Below, in pieces: positions 1 through 5,142 of a stretch of DNA of 6,822 nt. The notes beneath the pieces are model-generated. The model made no database searches, was not told where the DNA came from, and saw nothing but the letters and a program-made list of their open reading frames with translations. The translations under genes and the position numbers were made by a program. The DNA is taken from positions 1 to 6,822 of the forward strand of contig SLGL01000383.1 of the NCBI GenBank assembly GCA_007123785.1. The letters are read 5' to 3'. The stretch's first letter is position 1; each line of letters begins with the position of its first letter. Origin of the DNA: Balneolaceae bacterium (GTDB lineage Bacteria; Bacteroidota; Rhodothermia; Balneolales; Balneolaceae).

Positions 1-350
1 ATAAGATTCCGAAATGAATATTGAGGCTGGTTCGGACGGGGTAATTATAAGGCATGTCTGTTTGATTTTTAAAAAAGAGTAAATAATATAATGCATGTTC
101 ACCAAAAAAGAAGAAATTTAACATCCTTTGGGTTTCTTAATCTTACATTTATACTGCATTATTCACGAAAATATTGTTTATAGCGATTTGAAATTTCAAA
201 AAATCATCGTCTTCGAATCTGACTGATGTAGTTGAGTATGATTTTCAGAACCAATTTCTCAATCCTTCTATTAACGGATTGACGATATAAAGAGATCTGA
301 ATTTTAAATATATTCTGAATTTAACCTACCGTAACTGAAATCTTCCATTT
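1..350. other. AT-rich upstream region without a supported gene
   Basis: This stretch is strongly AT-rich, and the three forward frames are closed by stops within the first few dozen bases. It probably holds the leader and promoter of the amidohydrolase gene that starts at 351. The only promoter-like pieces I see are TTGACG at 279-284 and AT-rich candidates such as TTTAAA at 303-308 or TATAAA at 286-291. None pairs convincingly with a second element, so no promoter is called. The bases before the ATG (CTTCCATTT) contain no Shine-Dalgarno sequence, which is usual in Bacteroidota. The end of a gene from further left could lie in the first 25 bases, but this cannot be decided. Confidence 0.6.
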
Positions 351-1370
351 ATGAAACAGCTGTTTGTACTATTTCTCTTCTTTTTACTGCCGGAGATTGT
401 TTTTTCTCAATTCAGTACAAACTACACTCATATTCCGAGGATCGATGTCCACACCCACGTGCCCGATAACAATCAAAACATCAGCCTTTTTTTTGATTTG
501 AGAGATCATATGCTGGCTGAACATCAAATTGATCTTTCCATGTGGGTAGATGTCACCGGGCGGAAAGATATCAACTCGTTTCAGAGTGTAAACCGGGGAC
601 GAATGTTAACCTGCCTTAGCGATTTCTCCCCTCACAGGGGTATGGCTTTTACACCGGAAGAGATTGTGGCAAAGCATAAAATGGGTTATGGAGGTTTTAA
701 AATCTTTTATGGTCCCTATGAACGCGTATTGGAAGAGCGAGAAGAAGGGTTCAGATATATTGATGATGCTGCACATGAGCCGGTTTTTGAAGCAATGGAG
801 AAAACCGGTTTGCCGGGAGCTTCCGTGCATGTTGCAGACCCAAACGGGCCATTTGGCAACCGTGGAAACTGGGCGAAAGACCCGGTTGAATTCTGGCGGC
901 AGATACTTTCGCTTGAACGAGTGCTTCATCGTCATCCCGATCTTGTGATTGTTGCTGCTCACGGGGCATGGCTGATGGTACAGAATGCACAAATTGATTT
1001 TCTGAGATACCTGCTATCAGAATATCCAAATTTTCATATCGACCTGGCAGCGACTTTTCAATACTTCGATCTGGTGGACCATGCCAATCTGCGCGATTTT
1101 ATGATCGAATATTCCGACCGCATTCTGTTTGGTACAGATATAGGACGGTTTGATGAATCCCTTATTTCGGAGCGTGCGGCACGCTACAGCCGTGCTTTTC
1201 AGATTCTTGAAACCGATCAGATTGTTGAGGGAAGCTTTTTTCAGATGAATCCAATCCAGGGGTTGAATTTACCGGAAGATGTACTCGAAAAAATTTACTA
1301 CAAGAATGCATTAAAAATCTATCCCGGCTTAAAAGAGATGATGAACAGCCTGGGTTATGAAATGGATTAA
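351..1370 (+). CDS. Sec-exported amidohydrolase (amidohydrolase-2 / ACMSD-like TIM barrel)
   Basis: Predicted metal-dependent hydrolase or decarboxylase of the amidohydrolase-2 group, which includes ACMSD and 2-pyrone-4,6-dicarboxylate lactonase. Residues 1-19 are a hydrophobic Sec signal (KQLFVLFLFFLLP) with likely cleavage at FS|Q, so the enzyme should be periplasmic or secreted. I see no lipobox cysteine. The mature part has the family's ligand pattern in order: HTH (H34, H36) after strand 1, H160 in ASVH, H204 in AAHGAW and D263 in FGTD. In ACMSD the equivalent residues bind one zinc ion or act as general acid/base. K117 in GGFKIFY lies on an intervening strand. At 339 residues it has normal family length and looks intact. 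The ATG at 351 is chosen because it gives a complete signal peptide; no Shine-Dalgarno sequence precedes it. It is a single gene, converging on the beta-helix gene. The substrate is unknown; a carboxylate or lactone from carbohydrate breakdown is a guess from context. Confidence 0.85.
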   Translation: MKQLFVLFLFFLLPEIVFSQFSTNYTHIPRIDVHTHVPDNNQNISLFFDLRDHMLAEHQIDLSMWVDVTGRKDINSFQSVNRGRMLTCLSDFSPHRGMAFTPEEIVAKHKMGYGGFKIFYGPYERVLEEREEGFRYIDDAAHEPVFEAMEKTGLPGASVHVADPNGPFGNRGNWAKDPVEFWRQILSLERVLHRHPDLVIVAAHGAWLMVQNAQIDFLRYLLSEYPNFHIDLAATFQYFDLVDHANLRDFMIEYSDRILFGTDIGRFDESLISERAARYSRAFQILETDQIVEGSFFQMNPIQGLNLPEDVLEKIYYKNALKIYPGLKEMMNSLGYEMD

Positions 1371-1397
1371 TGCGATCTATGTTTAGCAGTTTCTTAC

Positions 1398-1432
1398 AAA
1401 AAGACCTGTCAGAGTGCGACAGCTCCTGACAG
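1398..1432 (-). terminator. Possible intrinsic terminator for the beta-helix gene
   Basis: Seven-base perfect inverted repeat CTGTCAG (1406-1412) and CTGACAG (1426-1432) with a 13-base loop. Read on the minus strand, the stem is followed by GT and then five T, as expected for a rho-independent terminator of the leftward gene ending at 1572. The stem is short and only moderately GC-rich, and it lies about 140 bases past the stop codon. On the plus strand there is no T-run after it, so it should not end the amidohydrolase transcript in the same way. Confidence 0.4.
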
Positions 1433-1490
1433 CGTTGGGCAAAAAAGTTAAGCTCCAAATACAGTAAATTCAAAACATAAGAAGGTCATC

Positions 1491-1546
1491 ATGCAGACGA
1501 TTTTTCGTTTGGCAGCACGACTTTTGTAATGGTCGTCTCCCTGCAT
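1491..1546. repeat. Imperfect inverted repeat in the convergent spacer
   Basis: ATGCAG (1491-1496) is the reverse complement of CTGCAT (1541-1546). Just inside, ACGA (1497-1500) pairs with TCGT (1533-1536), leaving a CTCC bulge; alternatively AGACGA (1495-1500) pairs with TCGTCT (1533-1538). A nested ACGAC/GTCGT pair (1517-1521 and 1532-1536) competes with it. This could form a bulged hairpin in the 3' regions of both converging transcripts, 25 bases past the beta-helix stop codon. No T-run of terminator type directly follows on either strand, so a function in transcript end formation or stability is only a possibility. Confidence 0.3.
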
Positions 1547-1571
1547 ATGCATACCCAGAGCCGATGTATCA

Positions 1572-3203
1572 TCAGGCACTTCTGTAAGGCCTCGGCCCAT
1601 AATGAGGCAGCTCCTGCCCAGCTTCATAGGCCCCGCAATCCGGTGCAGAACCGCTGTAATTATCGTTAATATTCGGGATACGGACACCTGCATTTACTAC
1701 TCTGGAATCCGCTTTCGGCCTTAAATCGGGTACAGACCATTCGGGAATCGGCGGATCTGGGAATGGCACATTATCAAATGTCTCTTCCATAGTTATTCGT
1801 TCAATTCCGTTTTTCTCAACTTCGGAAAATGGCCTGCCTCCAATTTCTGCTACATAAGGAGTACCGTATACACCAACAGCGTTGTAGTCGAAACTGCAAT
1901 ATTCACCGGGCTGTGCTATATCGACTGCATAAGGGTTCCCTGCCCCATACCCTCCCCAGGTTCTGTCGCCATTTGGGCCGCCAATCGCAAGATTGTTACG
2001 CAAATAGGTGTGTTCAATCCTTGCACGAAGCCCGATTCCCGTACCTACTTTAATCGCTGTATTATGTAAGATCACATCTCCAACGCTCCCTCTTGTCAGC
2101 TTAAATGACAAATGAGTGACATTATACATAACGTTTCGTATGAAGTATGTAGGACCACCCAGGCCAGGCTGGGAACTGAGACCTGTAAAACAGTTCGTCA
2201 TTCTGTTTTCATAGATCCGGCAATTTGAAAAACAGAAATCAGCTTCAATGCCATCCTCAGCCCCTATGTGAATATCATTATTGTGAATATCAATACAGGT
2301 CTGATTAACAACATGCCGGTCTTCCATCGTAGAGATATTGTCATGAAAACCGGTTACTTTGTTGTAGCAAATCACATTACCCGGCCCGGTGATCTCAATC
2401 CCCTCACCTATTGAATGTGGCCCCATCTCTTCAGACACCCAATTGTTAATACCGGTCAGCGTATTATCACTGATATAACAGTTTACAGCCCCGGGTATAT
2501 AGGCAACTATACCAAAACAGGATTTTATATTACAGTGCCAGACCACACAGTTTTCTGCGCCACTCAGGATAATCCCCTGTCCTCGCTCTTCATTATTTAC
2601 GACATTGAGCTTTTCAATAAATACCCATTTCTTGTTGCTTACATCAATTTGTTTGAAAGTGGCTTCACCTTCACTGCAACGATAAACCACAGGCCTGCTT
2701 TCTGTGCCGCTTTTCGTTTCCAGCATGTCATAACTGCCGGGTGCTATTTCAATGATCTCTGCATTGGGCCCAACACGGGGCTCTGGTCGTGTTTTGGCTT
2801 CTACCAGCCTCTGCTCAGAACCCCCGTCCGGATCTTCCAGGCTGAGCCTGATCTCATACTCTGTATCTGGTTTAAGATTAAATATGCTGCCGGAATGCTT
2901 GTTTGCCCAGCTGAATCCTACATTTGAGCCCGCCGGCACTCTTCTCAGCGGCATCCCCTCATGCCAGATTGAACTGCCCTTCTCACGAAATTCAACGTAA
3001 ACAACTCCACTCAAATTAAAATCTCCGTCTATAAACCACTCAACTGCCAGGTTATTCACAGTAGGATAGGGTGTTCTCACTTCTCCGGCAATTGTTGGGC
3101 TGTAGACCATCGAATGTTTGCCAAACAGAGGCAACAAACCGCTAAATGCAACTGCGGCCGAACCGGCCATCGACTTCTTCAAAAAATCCCTTCTTGTACT
3201 CAT
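1572..3203 (-). CDS. Tat-exported FN3-like / right-handed beta-helix protein
   Basis: 543-residue exported protein, probably acting on a polysaccharide. Residues 3-8 (TRRDFL) and the hydrophobic stretch 12-27 form a twin-arginine signal, implying export in folded form. Residues about 42-139 resemble a fibronectin-III-like domain (NLAVEWF; then LKPDTEYEIRL near 110-120). From about 145 to 445 there are repeated short strands with turns rich in Asn, Gly and Asp, including EDGIEAD (317-322) and IYENRM, typical of right-handed parallel beta-helix proteins such as pectate-lyase-like folds. The C-terminus (DCGAYEAG, then LPHYGPRP) is a common ending in such proteins. There are 12 cysteines, 11 of them in or beside the helix (176-436). 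The start is set by the Tat signal; GGAG lies four bases before the ATG, closer than usual. The gene is divergent from the oxidoreductase gene. The fold is well supported; lyase, hydrolase or epimerase activity and the substrate cannot be told. Confidence 0.82.
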   Translation of the reverse strand: MSTRRDFLKKSMAGSAAVAFSGLLPLFGKHSMVYSPTIAGEVRTPYPTVNNLAVEWFIDGDFNLSGVVYVEFREKGSSIWHEGMPLRRVPAGSNVGFSWANKHSGSIFNLKPDTEYEIRLSLEDPDGGSEQRLVEAKTRPEPRVGPNAEIIEIAPGSYDMLETKSGTESRPVVYRCSEGEATFKQIDVSNKKWVFIEKLNVVNNEERGQGIILSGAENCVVWHCNIKSCFGIVAYIPGAVNCYISDNTLTGINNWVSEEMGPHSIGEGIEITGPGNVICYNKVTGFHDNISTMEDRHVVNQTCIDIHNNDIHIGAEDGIEADFCFSNCRIYENRMTNCFTGLSSQPGLGGPTYFIRNVMYNVTHLSFKLTRGSVGDVILHNTAIKVGTGIGLRARIEHTYLRNNLAIGGPNGDRTWGGYGAGNPYAVDIAQPGEYCSFDYNAVGVYGTPYVAEIGGRPFSEVEKNGIERITMEETFDNVPFPDPPIPEWSVPDLRPKADSRVVNAGVRIPNINDNYSGSAPDCGAYEAGQELPHYGPRPYRSA

Positions 3204-3369
3204 ATGGCTCCATTTTTATTGACTTATTTGTTTACGTTTATTTGAACTTTTATCTGAAAGACAAAAACTTCTCCCTTTAAAAACGAACTATAAACCTGAC
3301 ATTTTCATATTTCTGGCCTCATCAATGCAGAAAAGCACTTAAAAAATCATGATAATTCCCACTATTATT

Positions 3370-3398
3370 TTGACACACAATTTCTTTTTAATTATAAT
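3370..3398 (+). promoter_or_regulatory. Exact sigma70-consensus promoter, TTGACA-N17-TATAAT
   Basis: TTGACA at 3370-3375 and TATAAT at 3393-3398 are separated by exactly 17 bases, a full match to the classical sigma70 consensus. Transcription would start near 3405, giving a leader of about 155 bases before the oxidoreductase ATG at 3561. The primary sigma factor of Bacteroidota prefers TTTG near -33 and TAnnTTTG near -7. If the host belongs there, the match may not reflect use in vivo. The -10 lies in the palindrome ATTATAAT (3391-3398), so TATAAT also reads leftward (3391-3396), though no -35 accompanies it there. Confidence 0.5.
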
Positions 3399-3461
3399 AA
3401 ATTGAAAGCATTTGAAAAATTTTATCTTTTGAATTGTGTCGTTTTTTTGTAAAAATGAGAT

Positions 3462-3476
3462 CTATACAAACTATAC
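3462..3476 (+). promoter_or_regulatory. CTATAC direct repeat, possible activator site
   Basis: CTATAC occurs at 3462-3467 and again at 3471-3476, a 9-base period close to one helical turn. Six bases further on is a second TATAAT (3483-3488) that has no recognisable -35. Direct repeats with this period in front of a bare -10 are a common layout for sites of response regulators or AraC-type activators. That use here is inference; the copies are short and could arise by chance in AT-rich DNA. Confidence 0.25.
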
Positions 3477-3560
3477 TGAAAATATAATTTATAAGCTTGC
3501 CGTTTAATATTATCAGAACTGTGCATCATAAATCATAATCAACTCTGTACCAAAATTGCC

Positions 3561-4922
3561 ATGAAAACAAAAAACATTATGAAAAAAACAAATCAGAATA
3601 TCCTGGGCATTTCACGCCGTAAATTCCTGGGAAGTTCTGCTGCTTTGATAGGCGGCTCACTCATCAGTCCTTTGACAACCAGGGCAAGTGCTTATGTTGC
3701 AGGAAGTGATACATTAAAAGTTGCCCTTATCGGATCCGGCGCGCGTGGTACAGGTGCCGTACGGGATGCCATACAAACAGAAGGACCTGTGGAACTGGTG
3801 GCAATGGCCGATGTATTTCGTGATAAAATCGATACCAGCTACAGTAACTTAATGAATCTGCAGGGAATCAGTGATTATATCAAGGTTCCGGAAGAACACA
3901 AGTTTGTTGGTCTGGATGCATATAAGCAGGCTATCGATCTTGCCGATGTTGTTATTTTAGCCTCTCCTCCCGCTTTCAGACCATTTCACTTTGAGTATGC
4001 AGTACAGGCCGGGAAGCATGTATTTATGGAGAAACCGGTTGCTGCTGATGCACCCGGAGTCCGTAAGGTGCTTGCAGCAGGCAGGGAAGCAGACCGAAAA
4101 GGGTTAAAAGTTGTAGTGGGATTACAAAACCGATATGGTATTCGACAAAATGAGTTTGTGAAACGCCTTCATGACGGAATGATCGGAGACATCACATCTG
4201 CCAAATGCCAATATTACATTAATGAAATCAACCTTGTGCCCCGGAAAGAAGGCCAATCGGAATTGGAATATCAGTTAAGTAACTGGCGTCACTTTTGCTG
4301 GCTTTGGGCTGGTTCACCTGCGGCTTTGACTATTCATGTTACCGATATCATTAACTGGGTAAAAGATGATTATCCAATCCGTGCATTCGGAACCGGCGGA
4401 AGAGCCGTATTGAAGGAGCCGGGACACGGAGATATTTACGACCATTTCTACATCGAATACGAATATCCCGATGGCATGAGACTCCATAGTACAACCCGGC
4501 ATATTCCCGGAGCCTGGGTGAACAGAGGCTGCTATTTTGAAGGTACAAAAGGACGGGCAAACCACGCCGCCTGGCGGGACAGCGACATTAAAAGCCGCGA
4601 CGGTGATGAACTTTGGAGTTACCAGGATACGAATGATCCAAGCCCGTTTCAGATCGAAAATGATGTGTTGTATAAAGCGATCAGGGAAGACAAACCTCAC
4701 AACGATACCGAATGGGGAGCTAAAAGTACTATGACAGATATCATGGGTCGAATGGCTGTCCACTCCGGAGGGCTTATTGAGTGGGATGAAGCCCTCAACT
4801 CGGATGTTGTTCTTGTTCCGGAAAACCTGACTCTTGATTCTGAAGCACCCGTTCAGCCTCTTGCAGATGGAACCTATCCCTACCCGATTCCGGGCAGCAA
4901 AACAGGTATTGTGATCGTCTGA
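3561..4922 (+). CDS. Tat-exported Gfo/Idh/MocA family oxidoreductase
   Basis: 453-residue NAD(P)-dependent sugar oxidoreductase. Residues 17-24 (ISRRKFLG) with the hydrophobic run 25-38 form a Tat signal; ASA at 42-44 is a likely cleavage site, so cofactor would be carried out already bound. A Rossmann domain follows: strand and glycine loop LIGSGARGTG (56-65), AMAD at 81-84 ending the second strand, ILASPP (132-137) and the family hallmark EKP (157-159), whose K158 is the usual catalytic lysine. The C-terminal alpha/beta domain spans about 190-453 and carries H259 and D262 in IHVTDIINW, an altered form of the motif usual in exported relatives. Length and ends look complete. ATG 3561 or the in-frame ATG at 3579 could both serve; neither has a Shine-Dalgarno sequence and both keep the Tat motif. 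Exported relatives act in glycoside oxidation (3-keto pathways) or as NAD-dependent glycosidases (GH109). Which reaction applies here is unknown. Confidence 0.87.
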   Translation: MKTKNIMKKTNQNILGISRRKFLGSSAALIGGSLISPLTTRASAYVAGSDTLKVALIGSGARGTGAVRDAIQTEGPVELVAMADVFRDKIDTSYSNLMNLQGISDYIKVPEEHKFVGLDAYKQAIDLADVVILASPPAFRPFHFEYAVQAGKHVFMEKPVAADAPGVRKVLAAGREADRKGLKVVVGLQNRYGIRQNEFVKRLHDGMIGDITSAKCQYYINEINLVPRKEGQSELEYQLSNWRHFCWLWAGSPAALTIHVTDIINWVKDDYPIRAFGTGGRAVLKEPGHGDIYDHFYIEYEYPDGMRLHSTTRHIPGAWVNRGCYFEGTKGRANHAAWRDSDIKSRDGDELWSYQDTNDPSPFQIENDVLYKAIREDKPHNDTEWGAKSTMTDIMGRMAVHSGGLIEWDEALNSDVVLVPENLTLDSEAPVQPLADGTYPYPIPGSKTGIVIV

Positions 4923-5025
4923 AAACTATTGAACACCAAACATCTGCGCAGTATGAAAGCATAACTCCAACGGCTTCGGGCTCTTATAACCCAATTAGTG
5001 CTACTCACACAAAACTATTATTGTT

Positions 5026-5118
5026 ATGTCAATTGTAAACCTTCGTAAGGAAACCCGCAATGTTTCTTCATCATCATTGGCAGCATTTGATACCGGCCCT
5101 ATCTTTGATTACAGCTAA
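5026..5118 (+). CDS. Doubtful 30-residue ORF in convergent spacer
   Basis: An ATG at 5026 opens 30 codons closed by TAA at 5116-5118. The peptide begins MSIVNLRKETRN, contains a run of four serines and ends GPIFDYS. I recognise no family. It has no Shine-Dalgarno sequence, but most genes here lack one too. There is no clear promoter; it lies 103 bases beyond the oxidoreductase stop codon and 24 bases before the end of the opposing gene. It could be a small peptide gene, a remnant of an older gene, or chance. The spacer around it (4923-5142) shows no convincing terminator; the only hairpin is CCTT-CGT-AAGG at 5040-5050, inside this ORF. Confidence 0.15.
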   Translation: MSIVNLRKETRNVSSSSLAAFDTGPIFDYS

Positions 5119-5142
5119 TGAACGTGATGGACCATTCAAATT

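Larger units (their letters stand above)
3204..3560. other. Divergent AT-rich intergenic region
   Basis: 357 bases between the starts of the beta-helix gene (leftward) and the Gfo/Idh/MocA gene (rightward); it must hold promoters for both. It contains an exact sigma70-type promoter pointing right, a second TATAAT at 3483-3488, a CTATAC direct repeat (3462-3476), and an inverted pair ACACAATT (3375-3382) / AATTGTGT (3432-3439). On the minus strand the best -10-like element further left is TATAGT (3287-3292), without a matching -35. No Bacteroidota -33/-7 pair (TTTG and TAnnTTTG) with proper spacing was found, and no RNA structure or small gene is convincing. Confidence 0.7.

Noticed and set aside
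1..96. Minus-strand ORF starting at ATG 94-96 and open for 32 codons to the left edge.
   Set aside because: The peptide looks like translated AT-rich noise, and an open stretch of this length is not rare by chance. Without the flanking DNA it cannot be supported.
279..314. TTGACG followed by AT-rich hexamers considered as the amidohydrolase promoter.
   Set aside because: The only hexamers at 17-19 base spacing are poor -10 matches, and the better TATATT at 309-314 is 24 bases away.
1448..1693. Minus-strand 81-codon ORF overlapping the end of the beta-helix gene and extending into the spacer.
   Set aside because: It is out of frame with the beta-helix gene, which already has a natural family-like C-terminus, and shows no sign of being a frameshifted extension.
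2415..2927. Plus-strand 170-codon ORF opposite the beta-helix gene.
   Set aside because: It is antisense to a gene with clear domains and a Tat signal. Its codon pattern mirrors the real frame and no family is recognisable.
3423..3430. TATCTTTT considered as a Bacteroidota -7 box (TAnnTTTG).
   Set aside because: The last base does not match, and the upstream TTTG at 3411-3414 is far too close; the alternative TTG at 3402-3404 is an incomplete -33 box.
4314..4763. Minus-strand 149-codon ORF opposite the oxidoreductase.
   Set aside because: It lies wholly antisense inside a well-supported Gfo/Idh/MocA gene and has no recognisable motif.
5040..5050. CCTT-CGT-AAGG hairpin considered as a terminator for the DUF6797 gene.
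   Set aside because: The stem is only four base pairs and is followed on the minus strand by just three T, too weak to call.
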